Below, piece by piece: positions 1 to 10,674 of a DNA stretch of 64,000 nt. The notes beneath the pieces are model-generated. The model saw only the letters and a list, made by a program, of their open reading frames with translations. It was not told where the DNA came from and ran no database searches. The stretch is from Eudromia elegans (Eukaryota; Chordata; Aves; Tinamiformes; Tinamidae), in assembly GCA_003342815.1 (NCBI GenBank), contig PTEX01000150.1:402170-466169 (forward strand), given 5' to 3'. A program made the translations under genes and the position numbers. Within the stretch, counting starts at the first letter, position 1. Each line of letters starts with the position of its first letter.

Positions 1-2285
1 TGATCAATAATGACCACTTTTGTAAACTAATCAAATAATAGTCTTTCATAACATGAATGAAAACCCGTTGATTCATTGAGGACTCAAGTTATTTGGTAAC
101 TGTAAAGCAAAAAATCAAAATAGATAGCCCCAGCGGAAGGCAAAGGTTTTGGTGTAGTACTGAAGTACTACATAAAACCCCTTTAGGATTACACTGTAGT
201 TAGGAAAAATGATTCCAAACCAGTTTGATAGCAGAAAGCTCCGGGAGGCAGTGCAGGCCGTGGCTCTGGTCCGGCCGTGGTCTCAGAATTCCTGCTGAGT
301 GCCTTTGCTGGTGTGTCCACGCTCTCCACAGTCAGCATGACCGCCAGTATGAGCACTACAAGCCTCCCTGTGCTTCACTGATGCTTCAGCTACAGAAAGT
401 ACGCACTGTTACTCAACTGCAGGTGAATATTAAACCCCCTTTGTCTCCTCAGAGTCGTACTCCCCTCCGAGCGTTCCCCTCTCTTTCTGAGGGGGAGGCT
501 GCCATATGTTGTGGAGCGCCTCAGTCTCCCCGTGCACTCCATCCTAGTCTCCTCTAAAGGCTTCTGCCAGAGCCAGTGGCTTTTCCCTCTGCTTTGTCCT
601 TCCCTCCCCTGTGTCCTCACCACCTCCCCCTCCTTGCTCCCACTCCCGTGACTCCAGTCCTCTGTCTCAATCCCACTAGTATTTTAATATCTTCATGGCT
701 TCCCATTTTCTGCCATCTGCTGCCTCCGGCGTGACTCATCACCAGCGCACGGCAGAAATCCCTCCTCACGCCGAGGCAGCGGTGCGCTCGGCACAGAGCG
801 CGTCCTCCTTCACGAGCAAAGGAGGGGCACAGCTGTCACAGTGCTCGGTGCCACCGAGGACCGAGGGAAGGGATTATTAAAGGCGCCAGTGGCAGCTGGG
901 CATCTACTCAGACCTTTCACCAGCACTTAGAGCTCTGAAGAAACTCCTTGTGACTCCCGTGTTGCGGCTGCATGATTCAGCCTGCAAGGCAACAAGCTTA
1001 TTTACATGAAGCTTCTGTTACATTCACCCGATGGAAGCAGAATTACGTGTGCTAGAAATTCAGAGCTGTTACCAATCCAGTATTTGTGTTTGTGAGTAAT
1101 AATTACCTCAAGGCTTTTACTCTAATTAATGGATTCAGGTCTAGGCAGCCACTAGCGTGTGTGCATAAACCTTCATTGATGATGAAGACTATGTAGAGCA
1201 AAAGACTCCTTAAAATAGTAATTTCTCAATGCAGAATAAGTTTTTTTTTTTTTTCCTATCCATCTTTTTTTCCTTTCCCCAATCAGGATTTAGGATTAAA
1301 TCTTGCCAGACTAATGGTGCTTTGTGACATGTCAGAATTTGGAGCTGTTATAATTCAGAAATGTTTCTGTTCTGTTGAACACGATATGGAACCAAAAAAG
1401 TCTCCTTCCTGAAATTTAGTGTCTAGAGCCCAAAATCATCCCATCACTTCTCAGCTAATCTTTGCATGTACCTCCTTGTTCTCAAATCCCAGTTTTCCCT
1501 TCCCAAGAGGCTCTTTTTTTCCAGCCCTCTTGGCATTCCCTCTTGTGCCAAATGACACCCTTGCCAAGGCAGATGCCTTGTTCGTGCTCTTGGGGTTTGC
1601 CACAGACACCACCACTTTCCTTTGCTGAATAACTGTAAAGAAAGGAGGGTGCAGAAACAATGTTTCCCAACTGTTCTGAGCAAGTTCAGGTAAAACAGGG
1701 TTGATCTTGGTGCACAGTTCCCTCAAAGTGACTTTCAGAGCTGATATGTCTGCATGGATTCTCAGCACAAGGGGCAGATGAATGGAGGTTTAAATATGTT
1801 CTTTTGGATGGTCCTGATTTGGGGAGCAGATTCAGTGAGCATCCGGACCCACAGAATCAAAGAATCGCCAGACTTCACCTTTGGAACATGAAAACGCAAA
1901 ACCGTTTTGTATTATATATTAAAATTTCTGAATGCAAATTTTGAAATATTAGCTATTAATCATAAATAATAATTAACATGATAAAAAAGAAAGCAATGGT
2001 AGATGTAATTAAAATCTCAGAAGAAGACACTGCTTTAAAGAGTGTGGTAGTATAAAGCCTTAACTTTACTGGCTACCTACATGACTGACCATGGGCAAGG
2101 GCTGTTGGGACTGTATCTGCTCTGGGGCTCACTCTGATCTGCAAAACCAATGAAATGAATAATTTTAGGCTGTTTATTACGATTGTCTAACATGGGTCTT
2201 GCAATTACTTTCCCCAAATTAGCGTACATCAAACCAGAGCGTGGCAGCAGTGACAAGCAGAGGCAATCTGAATTGTTTACTGCTT

Positions 2286-2307
2286 TATTTATGTATTTAT
2301 TTATTTG
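2286..2307 (+). repeat. short (TTTA)n microsatellite
   Basis: An imperfect run of about five TTTA units, interrupted by one TTTATG unit. It is an ordinary AT-rich simple repeat in the flank. Confidence 0.8.
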
Positions 2308-2752
2308 TAAAATGCCAGAGAGACCCTAATGTTTGGCGCAGAGACCATACAAAGTGGTTTGGACATAACATATAAACCTTAATGATTCTTGGCTGTCCGT
2401 TTTGTGACACGATAAGTCAACAGCTCCTTAAAGGTTCTATTGTATCAGGCAACCCTATCCACATCCACTTTTTTAAAGGTCAGTGGCTGCCTTGTTTTAA
2501 TTCTTTTTTCCAGCCTTGCTTCCAGACACTATAATTTTAGTCCTGGCAACAGTGCTTTGTTAATACTTCAATACATTTCAATTATTTTATCTCAGCGGCG
2601 CCTGCAAACACCATGCTGGAGATGTGATCCCCTGTGCATGGCAAACGTTCCTCTGTGGAGCTTTTGATGTTACGTCAGGCCACGCTGTGGGAGACATTAC
2701 CCTGTGGATCTTTGATATCCATGCTCCATGACACCGTCTCCTTCTGAGCTGT

Positions 2753-2773
2753 CACACTGACTGACTCAGTGTG
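2753..2773 (+). promoter_or_regulatory. AP-1-type site inside a short dyad
   Basis: TGACTCAG lies at 2762-2769 and fits the TGASTCA consensus of Jun/Fos dimers. It sits within a perfect 8-bp inverted repeat (CACACTGA, 5-nt spacer, TCAGTGTG). The match is seen in the sequence. Function is not shown, since 7-mers like this occur by chance about every 8 kb. Confidence 0.25.
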
Positions 2774-4072
2774 TGTTATTCATTCCTGTCGGTATTCATG
2801 GAAATGCAACATACCTGGGGTGCGCTGGAATCCAGGTGTGAAAAGACATATGGTGTGTGTAGCATAATCAGTAATCAACTCTGAATTTCTTAATCACTGC
2901 TAAGAAAATGATGCAATTTCAGGAATTCTACCTGCGCAACCCGGGAGAATATGTGCATAATTACCAATAATGACTCAGGTCTGCGTGCAGGACCCAGCTT
3001 TATCCAGGAAAGTCGATCTTCTCCACCCCAGGGCTGCTGCCAGAACTATCCTGTGGAAGGAAATGACATTTTCTTCAATTAAAAATTGCAAGGTTTGTCC
3101 TTATTTTTCCTTTGTCTCTCTTTCCATTACCAACGCAAAGCTGGAGCTGTGCAAGGTTTTAAATCCACTAGCAAGCTGCCAATTCACAGTGTCCTTAAGC
3201 CACAGTGGTTGAAGCAGAGACTGCAACAGAAGTTGCTCTCTGCGGTACTTCGATTTCTTCTTGTAACGCTAGGAAGGGGATTACCCATTACTGGGAAAAA
3301 GCCATTTGTTTTACAAATATGATTGACATATCCTGCAATACACAAAGCTCTCCAACAAGTGGCACTATTAAGGCTATTGAAGTTAAAGGAATTGATATGC
3401 AAACGAGATCTCGGAGAGGGATGTTGGGACATGTTTTACAATATCGTGTTCTATTTTAAATCTTTTAAATATACATGTGAAATATGATTGAAATAGATAT
3501 TCATAATCCAGATATTCTTGAAATATCTGAATATTCGTGCTATCCATAAAGAAAATACTGAAAAGTAGGTCAGGTGCCAGAAGCTCTACCAGGCAGTCCT
3601 CTCTAAAAGGATGAAGTCATGGAGCTGTGGAGAAACTGCCTAATTAAGACATTAGCAAAGGTAATATGTAGCCAGGAAATCTGTCCATAGGTCTAAGCCA
3701 AAGCCTTTTTTTTGAAGATGTTGCAGCACTCGGTGAAGCATCCTTGAAGCACAGGATAACTCCTCCACTGAATGATTTCGCATTTACTCTCATCTTATTC
3801 TGTTGCTGTTGTTTCACAAAAGGCTGATTATTTTGAGATGCTCGATATGACTTCTCTTTAAAAAAATATATTTGTCTGGAATATGTGTTTGGCTCTATTT
3901 CAAGAAAAATGGTCTAGGAATAGTTACAAATGAGAATATAGAGGTGTGGATATAATTAACTTCAATGAAAACAGGATCAGACTGCATTGTTCTTACTGCA
4001 ATACAAACAGTTTGGAAGTGAGTTAGGAAGCAAATGTACTAAAATATAATATACATTATGTTGCATAAGCTC

Positions 4073-4094
4073 AATATAGGTGCTTACCTATATT
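4073..4094 (+). repeat. perfect 9-bp hairpin with tetraloop
   Basis: AATATAGGT (4073-4081) is followed by GCTT and then its exact reverse complement ACCTATATT (4086-4094). A terminator role does not apply in a vertebrate intergenic context. The likeliest reading is a chance AT-rich palindrome. Confidence 0.7.
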
Positions 4095-5048
4095 TTTTCG
4101 AAAAGTCTGTGTGTAACTCCTACCCGGCTCTAGCTTCCCCTACTCTGTGCTAATTTCCATCCTGCTCAAGAGTGATCTTGTTCACACCAAGGTCACTGGA
4201 AATTTGAACATGGTCTACAAAGAATTCTAAGACCTAAAAGGGAAAATTGTCCCTTTTACGCTTACGTTAGGTTGAATTGTAACATCCAATTTAAAATATT
4301 GGCCAGCGAGGTAAATGGTAATTACTGTACTTTTCAGAAATCAGTGCTACGGGTAGAGGTTTATAGAGACTTTTTTGTTTCCTATTTGACCGGCTTTGAC
4401 TCACTTTGTTTGTATCTCCTGCAGTGTGCTGTAAATAACAGAGTATGTACATGCAGTGGTATAACGGGCATGCAGAGTGCTAACTAAAGCACTACAAATG
4501 CTGCACGCCTTTTATTTTTATCTCTCAGTCCTTCTGCATGTCGTATTTTTATCTCTTGTCCCAAAAGAAAATTATTTTTGTGTCTCTAGGACAAGCAAGG
4601 CAACAAGAAGACTTAGCCATGCCAGCTTTCAAACACAAAACAAATCCCCTTATACACTCCTAGGACTTTTGATGTGCTTAATGCTACAAATGCCTGAGAA
4701 ACCAGAACCTAAATGGCACTTGTTAGCAAGGCTTTATATAAGCACTGCTTGGAAAGGAAAACGTAAGTTTATGAGTCAAATTCTCCAGCGGAGAGCTATT
4801 ACGCAGCCACATGTAGCTACGAAAAGTCGGTGTAAAATGCTACTAACTGAGAATGCTTTTCACCTTACACAAGAGCAGAGCCATGAAAACGCAAGCCGGG
4901 GAGAGCGAGGCTTTTGAGAAGTGACAGTGTGTGTGACACGAGGCACGAGACGTTGTTTCTGCGCTGGCACACGGCATTTGCATGGCTTTCTGTAGTCAGC
5001 CAGGCTTTGACAGTGCAGGTAGCCTGGTGCAAAAGCTGTAACTCAGAA

Positions 5049-5098
5049 GACGTCAGCGAAGTGGCTTCACTGAAATTGCTGAAAGAAGATATATAAAA
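5049..5098 (+). promoter_or_regulatory. possible TATA promoter with CRE-like site upstream of the CpG island
   Basis: GACGTCA (5049-5055), seven of the eight CRE bases, lies 34 nt before TATATAAAA (5090-5098). Initiation would be expected near 5120-5130, about 1 kb upstream of the main promoter cluster. No convincing donor follows. AT-rich DNA makes TATA-like strings frequent, so this is a weak call that gains a little from the paired CRE-like motif. Confidence 0.2.
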
Positions 5099-5176
5099 CA
5101 CGGTGCATCATCTGTCTATAGCGAAGCGGGGGAGAGATGGTGAAAATACACAATAAAATACTGACATAAGCAAAGA

Positions 5177-5192
5177 AAACAAACAAACAAAC
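5177..5192 (+). repeat. (AAAC)4 microsatellite
   Basis: Four perfect AAAC units. A trivial simple repeat. Confidence 0.85.
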
Positions 5193-5802
5193 ATAACATT
5201 AATTACTAAGCGCTCTTTTGTTAGCAGTAGGTCACCACCATTCCCTAGTGGCATTTACAGCAACGGCAATTTCTTTTTCAAGACCACTGACCCAAGAAAA
5301 TGCAACCCTCCACTTATCCAACGCCCTCCAATTAGAGACGTCTCCGGAGGGGAGCTCGCTCGCTCGCAGCCCCCGCCGTGGATCATTTATGGGCGAACTT
5401 TCCGTTTCAGCAGCACCTTCACCCGCTCTGCCTTCCCGCGCCAGCGCGGCCGCCGCAGGCCCAGGGGCCCGGTTTATTCGCCCACAGTTGCACTTCAGTC
5501 TCCCAGCACATGGGGAAGCGGCCAAGCCGAGGTAAATCGGGACGAGCGGGCAGCTCTGTGCTGCTGGCAGGAACACGGCACCAGCCTTGGCGCGGAAAGG
5601 CGCCTCAGACCAGGCACCCTGCACCCCACACCAAGGCAAGGCGGCGCACAGCGACCCGGGAGAGGGCTTGGGGCTGGCGGGGGAAGGCTGCTTTCAATCG
5701 AGGGCTCCTGCGTGCCCGCGCGGCGCTTCCAGGGCTGACTCATGACCGCTGGACGCCCGCGGTCGGGGAGCTCCCTGTCACCGCCACACACACCCACGGG
5801 CT

Positions 5803-5814
5803 GCCATGGCGGCC
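5803..5814 (+). promoter_or_regulatory. YY1-like site / ATG in strong context
   Basis: GCCATGGCGGCC resembles the YY1 core (ATGGCGGC). The same ATG (5806) opens a 65-codon arginine- and proline-rich frame with a good initiation context. That frame runs through the ZNF143 and NRF1 motifs, so the promoter reading is preferred over a coding one. Confidence 0.35.
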
Positions 5815-5848
5815 GGCGAGGGCCGCCCCAACGGCCGCTCACGGGCGA

Positions 5849-5863
5849 ACTACGACTCCCAGA
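5849..5863 (+). promoter_or_regulatory. ZNF143/THAP11-type (SBS) site
   Basis: AACTACGACTCCCAG matches the characteristic ACTAC-n-n-TCCCAG core bound by ZNF143 (Staf) with THAP11/HCFC1 at many CpG promoters. The motif is long and specific, and its place in the island about 65 bp from an NRF1 palindrome makes it credible. ZNF143 sites are usually within about 100-200 bp of a transcription start, which suggests initiation in the 5.8-6.1 kb interval on one or both strands. Confidence 0.6.
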
Positions 5864-5927
5864 GCCCCCCGCGGCGGCGGCGGCGCCGGCCCGGCCGCAC
5901 GCACCCCCTGCCGGGGAGGGGGCGCGC

Positions 5928-5939
5928 TGCGCATGCGCT
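5928..5939. promoter_or_regulatory. palindromic NRF1 site
   Basis: TGCGCATGCGCT contains the full NRF1 palindrome GCGCATGCGC. NRF1 sites of this quality mark active CpG-island promoters and are symmetric, so they do not decide the strand. Confidence 0.6.
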
Positions 5940-6072
5940 GCCGGGCGCGGGGCGTAGCGGCGCCGCTATTCGCGGAGCGTGCGTACGCCGCCTCCGTGCG
6001 TAAGAGCCGTCGGCGGGCGCGGGAGGCGCGCGGTGGGGCGCGCCGTTGGCGTAACGTTGTTGTGAATGGAGC

Positions 6073-6093
6073 GGGGCGGGGAGGGTGACGTCA
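6073..6093 (+). promoter_or_regulatory. GC box plus full CRE (TGACGTCA)
   Basis: GGGGCGGG (6073-6080), an Sp/KLF-family box, is followed by the complete palindromic cAMP response element TGACGTCA at 6086-6093. Full CREs in a CpG island normally lie within about 100 bp upstream of the start site, which puts the likely plus-strand start near 6100-6200. Responsiveness to CREB/ATF is inferred from the motif only. Confidence 0.6.
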
Positions 6094-6117
6094 GCGCGCG
6101 AATGTCAACAATGCGGC

Positions 6118-6141
6118 GGGGAGGGTGGGAAGGGGAGGGGG
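6118..6141 (+). promoter_or_regulatory. G-quadruplex-prone run
   Basis: Five runs of three or more G (GGGG, GGG, GGG, GGGG, GGGGG) are separated by loops of 1-2 nt, a textbook intramolecular quadruplex pattern. It begins 25 bp after the CRE. It would lie either at the core promoter or at the very 5' end of the leader, where an RNA quadruplex could hinder ribosome scanning. Confidence 0.6.
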
Positions 6142-6447
6142 CGGCCGCAGAGCGGGGGCAGCGGCGGCAGCTCCGCCGCCTCCTCCTGCCCGTCCCGGTC
6201 CCGGTCTCAGTCCCGCCGGTCCCGCTGCCCGCGCAGCCTCCGCCGCGCGCGCCCGGCCGCGGAGCCGCTCCGCAGCCCCCCGCCCCCCCCGGCGTTCTCT
6301 CCTCCTCCAGCCCCCCCCGCTCCCTCCTCCTCCCGCCCTCTCCCTCCCCGCCGCCCTTCCCCCTTTATTTTTCTCCACAAGACTTTGGCTCTGGAAGCAG
6401 CTGGTTCAAAGCAACCGCCATGTGATGAGCGTCTGTGCTGGGGCGGG

Positions 6448-6548
6448 NNNNNNNNNNNNNNNNNNNNNNNNNNNNNNNNNNNNNNNNNNNNNNNNNNNNN
6501 NNNNNNNNNNNNNNNNNNNNNNNNNNNNNNNNNNNNNNNNNNNNNNNN
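6448..6548. other. assembly gap (101 N) inside the probable first exon
   Basis: A run of 101 N in extremely GC-rich sequence. True length is unknown, so any reading frame crossing it is unreliable. Gaps here are typical of short-read dropout in GC-rich 5' exons. Confidence 0.99.
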
Positions 6549-6835
6549 ATAAGAATTTCCGCGGCGGCGGCAGCGCCCGGAGCCTCCCCGGTCCCCTCCG
6601 AAGCCGAGCCCCGCTGCCCCCCGCCCCCGATCCCGCTCCGCGCCCTCCCGCCCGCCGGCCGCAGCGAGGGGCGCCGCGGAAGCTGCGCGCACCAGAGGTG
6701 AGTGCGGGGCCGCGCGGGGGCGGAGCGGGGACGGACACACACGGTCCCGCGGCGCCTTCGCGACCCCCTCCCCGGCTGCGCGGGGCGGGAAACGCGCGCG
6801 TTGCGTAACGGGCTGCGCGGAGGGCGCTCGAGCGG

Positions 6836-6941
6836 GCGTGTGCGTGTGTGCCCGTGCATATGTGTATATATATGTACACACATATATGTATGCGCGTATG
6901 TACGCGTGTGCGTACGTGTGTGTATACATCCGCGTGCGCGC
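6836..6941. repeat. alternating purine-pyrimidine tract (Z-DNA prone)
   Basis: Positions 6853-6929 alternate pyrimidine and purine without a single break for 77 nt. The tract mixes TG/CA, TA and CG steps, and shorter alternating runs flank it at 6836-6851 and 6931-6941. Such tracts are the strongest sequence class for left-handed Z-DNA under negative supercoiling. The centre (about 6858-6890) is also nearly self-complementary. It lies about 155 bp inside the probable first intron, just behind the promoter, where transcription generates negative supercoils. Confidence 0.8.
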
Positions 6942-7700
6942 CCGCCCAGCGCCGCGCCCCCGCGCCGGGGGCTCCCGCCGCGCTGCGGCCGGCGCCGCTT
7001 CCTGCCCCTTCCCTCCTGTTCTCCCTCCTTTCCCCGTCTCTGCCGCCCGCGGGCAGGTCCCGGCGGGAGCGGGGCGGCCCCGCGGGAGGCTGCGCCCGCC
7101 GCGGCGCCGTTCGCGCCGTTGGGCTCCGGCGCTGCCGCCGGGCTCGGCGCGTTTCGGCCCGCGGGCTCCGCCGCACGGTGGGGTCGGCGGCGCTTCCCTG
7201 GGCGCGGCGGGGAGGGCGAGGTGGCGGGGGCGGCGCGCGGGGCCGGGGCTCCTCGCACGTGGAGTTGGAGTGTCCGTGGGGCCCGGGTGTCCTGAGCGCT
7301 CTCCCTGCCGGGACGTGTCCGGTGGCACCGCGGCCACGCGCGCTGGTGGCGGAGCTGGGTCGCCCTTCTCCTCCTGGCGCCAGCGTCGGAACGGTCCCGA
7401 TCCCGATAATGCCGTGACGCTTCCTGCACTCCGGCGCGGGCAGATCCCCGTGAGGGTCTGGTGCCGCGGAGACCCGCTGGAGTTAGCGGCTTCACTGAAG
7501 CGTCCGCGCGCACGGCCGTGCGCGTCCCCTTCCTCCGCGCAGGAGCCAGCGGCGAGGAGAGCCGGGCTCCAAGTGCCCGTCGGGGTGCGTGGCAGACCGC
7601 CCCGGTCGGCGCTCTGGGCCTCGAGGTCCCGCTCCGCGGCGCGCTGGCCGCGGCACGGTTGCCGCTGCGTCGCTCTCCTGAGTGTTTTCCCTAAAAATAT

Positions 7701-10674
7701 CTCCAGCTGTGGAAAAATGCTTCAGCAATCGCCTCCTTCCCCCCATACTGCCCCACATCCCCATGGGAATAGAGGTGTCCTGTCCCTGTGCCTCCGCAGC
7801 CTCCCTTCGGGGAGGGCGCTGCGTGTGCATGGATAAAGGGGAGACCTCGGGGTGCAGCTGATAAGTACTCTTGGCGCCGAGCTGAAAAGGGCCATGCATG
7901 ATGTTAGTGTTTGTGAGGGTAGAAATTGCAGTAGTAATTATGTTTGCATATAAAGCATCCTATAAAAACGACGTAATAAGCTGTTGGTGTAAGCGGAACG
8001 GCGTTTATTGTGCGATCGGTGAGCAGAGCCTCTGCGACTTCAATTTGGGCAGTGGGAGCGCAGTTTGTCCGTTCGGTGCGTGCCGTCGTCCTCCCCGCGC
8101 CGCTCGTGGAGCCGTTTCTCACTTCGCAAGTCGCCCGAACGTACCTGCAGCGCTGCGCAAATTTGGCCTGCACTGGGCAGCGTGTGCGTGCCCCTGTCCT
8201 CCCTTTCTTGATTCGGGCTTCCATCCCTACTAATTTTGGGTGTGAGCGTTGTGTGTTGGTGGTTTCGGCGGGGAAATTCACCAGGCATTCTGTTAATGTG
8301 ACGAAGAAAACTTGAGTTTAAGCTGTTAACTGCCAGCTTTCGGTAAGCCCCGGTTATTCCTGCTGCTTTCAGTGCTCCTCCCGACTACAGATGCTATAAG
8401 AGAGAGTGAAAGGGGCTCATTCAGTTATTGTAGCTCTGCTGATATTTGAAGAGGTGCCTAAATGATTCTGTTGTAGTGGCTGAATGGACAATAGATTCCT
8501 ACCCCCAGTAGCTCCCCGAGGTTTTCCAGAACAGTGCTGAGAACGCTTGCTCAGCTGTTTTTGCAAAAAAAGGGTCATCATTTCTTTAAATTCAGCCAAA
8601 GGACATTAACCTTGGCAGCTGCCTGAATATTAAGCATTTCATTTGAAGCTTGCACGGAGGAGATGTAAAATGCATGAATGTGGCCAGCTGAGTTGCAGTG
8701 TGTTCATTTTGCCGTTTAGTTGGGCAGCAACGTCTTTGTAGCGCGCTGAAAAGAGCGCTGCTCGCTGTGCTACTGCTGGACCGTGAATTATGATTTTGAA
8801 GCAGGGGAACGCATACAAATCCCTTTGTGGCTGGCGAAGAACTTGAAGCTCCCGAGTTAGGCGGGCTGCAGGTGTTCATTAAAGAACAGCTACGTGCTCA
8901 GCGCGGGTGAAAAAGGGGCAGGGGCATCGGGGCTGCTGTGCTGGGGACTCGTTGCACCTGAGTGCTCGTCCCCACCTCACTGGAAGGGAGTTATTTGCCT
9001 GCAAAGGGGCAAAACGTGGCCAGGGCTGAACCGCGGCTCTCCTGGTGGTAAGTGCTGCCGAGGGGCAGCCCCTCCATCTCTAGCTCCATAGCCTTTCCCA
9101 TTCCCTTCCTATTTATGCCTGCAGGTGTAAATCTGCCCTCAGAGCAAGCTGGGGTGTTTTCCATGAAGCGCCTTAAAGGAGGAAGAGGAGGAGGGAGAGG
9201 CGAAGACCCCAGAGCCTGGGGGGACCTGAGGCTGCTCTCTTGTCATTCATGGTGTTGGACGTGACCTAAAACTCTCAGGTCCTCTGAGATTGACTTCTAT
9301 AAACCTATAGTTTGCCTAGAGTTTGAACGATGGCTTTTGCTGCTGTCGTGTCGACAGAGATGACGTCTGAGGAGCCGGTAGGAGCGAGAAAAGCTCGGGG
9401 GCTTCCAGCCTGCGCCTGGTGGGAGCTGGCGAGGCGGCTGCGGGCCAGTTTCTGGTTGTGGGCTTTGTGAGCAGCCGCCCAGCCGGGCAGTTTTGGTGCC
9501 CGGATCCGAGAGGAGTCAGAAAAACAGGAGCTGCTCGTGGGCTGCCAGCCATGGAGCAGCGGGTCTGCCCCTTGCCAAGGGGACAAGGGGCCTCCCCCAC
9601 AGCACAGAGAGCCCCAAGACTTGGTGGCCGCCTGTGGCACGCCCCATGAGCAGGAGGGAGAGCGTGGGGACCTCTGTCCCCCCGGGTGGCGGGTGGGTGT
9701 CCCCATGCCGGCGGCCCCCATTGCCTCACGTGTCTGCCGCCTCCCCACGCGCCTCTCACGTGCCCCTCACCGGCCGAACACGCGGCCCTGCTGCTCGTTA
9801 CCGCGAGTGTCCCGCAGCACCAAGCCCCTCCTCTTGCTTCGTCCCGCTGTATTATTATTTTTTTTATGAATGGGGTGTTTTGTTTACCAAAAATCTCACT
9901 TCTCGTACAGCCGGTTCAGCGCACGCACAGTGATTCTCCCGGGCTATTACAAGCCTGTGCAGCAGTCGGTCTGGCCATTGGCAGAAAGGATTTCGTCGTT
10001 TGCATAAAGATGAAAACTTGCACTCTTGTATAACTGTCTCTTTATTTACAGACTCCTTCCTGATTACTCATATGGTTCCTAAAACCACAACTTATGATTT
10101 TTTTCACTGATCTGCTTGTTGAGTGTTTTCTTCTCTCCTCATTTTTTTTCCTCCTTTCTTAATCTGTCACAAAAGCCTTTGCAGAACAGGCTTTTCCATT
10201 CCCTTTCCGCAGTTCTGGATTTATTGTTACAGCGCTTAAATTCTTAGCCCTCTTTGTGGGAGCAAGTAGTGGTCTCTAAAAGCAAGATAAACAAAATCAG
10301 CTGGTAGAAAACAAGCTTTAATAACAAAAAGGTGAGTTCTTTTCTCTTGTTTTGTTCTTAGTCAACTACTTTGACCAGTAATGAATAGAAAACCACACTG
10401 AGAGCTTTGTAACACATGATGAAAATGGGTGTTCTTGGTTTCCGCCAATACAAATGACTCATCAGTATCAGTAGGGCTTCTAATAATAAAACTGTGGAAG
10501 ACCTTTAAAACGTGTGGTTTTGGCCCCTGCTCTTAGTGAAAGGTTGGAAAATATTACTTTTGGCTTAAAAAAAAAAAATAAAAAAATACACCTTGTTTTA
10601 ATGATTTGCTGCGCAACAGTGAAAGATCTCAAACCTTCAACAAAAACCAACAAACCCCACCCCTAGTTGTACTT
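7701..10674. other. non-coding, intron-like
   Basis: No gene is seen. The early part (about 7890-8000) is AT-rich with an octamer-like TTTGCATA and looks like a possible regulatory block. A modestly GC-rich patch lies at about 9400-9800. A strong unpaired donor-like GTAAGT occurs at 9048 without a matching acceptor. The rest is plain unique sequence with short A and T runs. Confidence 0.6.

Larger units (their letters stand above)
1..5048. other. AT-rich non-coding flank upstream of the CpG island
   Basis: No gene is seen here. The open frames are short, several start at TTG or GTG, and none shows recognisable protein character or paired splice sites. The sequence is CpG-poor and AT-leaning, with a 14-T run at 1241-1254 and a few short repeats listed separately. 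It is most simply the intergenic 5' flank of the locus whose promoter begins near 5.3 kb. Distal enhancers could be present but cannot be called from one genome. Confidence 0.7.
6100..6697 (+). other. probable first exon (5' leader) ending at donor GTGAGT
   Basis: The 3' end is set by GAG|GTGAGT (donor bases 6698-6703), a near-ideal splice donor. The 5' end is estimated from the CRE and GC box and could be off by 100 bp. The exon holds a C-rich pyrimidine tract (6274-6368), then a less GC-biased stretch around 6368-6440, then an assembly gap (6448-6548), then CG-rich sequence. A frame from ATG 6066, with in-frame ATGs at 6102 and 6111, stays open for up to 119 codons. It closes with GCC-ATG-TGA, whose TGA (6423-6425) overlaps a further ATG at 6425. 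This is most likely a 5' UTR with upstream ORFs. The gene is not identified. Confidence 0.55.
5341..7700. promoter_or_regulatory. large CpG island (main promoter region)
   Basis: From about 5.34 to 7.7 kb the sequence changes abruptly to very high GC with dense CpG, against CpG-poor flanks. It contains classical CpG-promoter motifs: a ZNF143-type site, an NRF1 palindrome, a GC box and a CRE. A long C- and G-rich leader ends in a consensus splice donor. This is the typical form of a vertebrate housekeeping or developmental promoter. Long open frames on both strands here (up to about 380 codons) follow from the lack of AT-rich stop codons in GC-rich DNA and are not evidence of proteins. Motif spread over 300 bp leaves room for divergent transcription on the minus strand. 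Confidence 0.9.

Noticed and set aside
5806..6003. 65-codon frame from a strong-context ATG
   Set aside because: It overlaps YY1, ZNF143 and NRF1 promoter motifs and lies upstream of the likely start.
6207..7513. Minus-strand open frames of 256-382 codons across the CpG island
   Set aside because: They run through an N gap and the Z-DNA-prone tract, encode Arg/Ala/Gly/Pro-rich low complexity, and follow from the lack of stop codons in GC-rich DNA.
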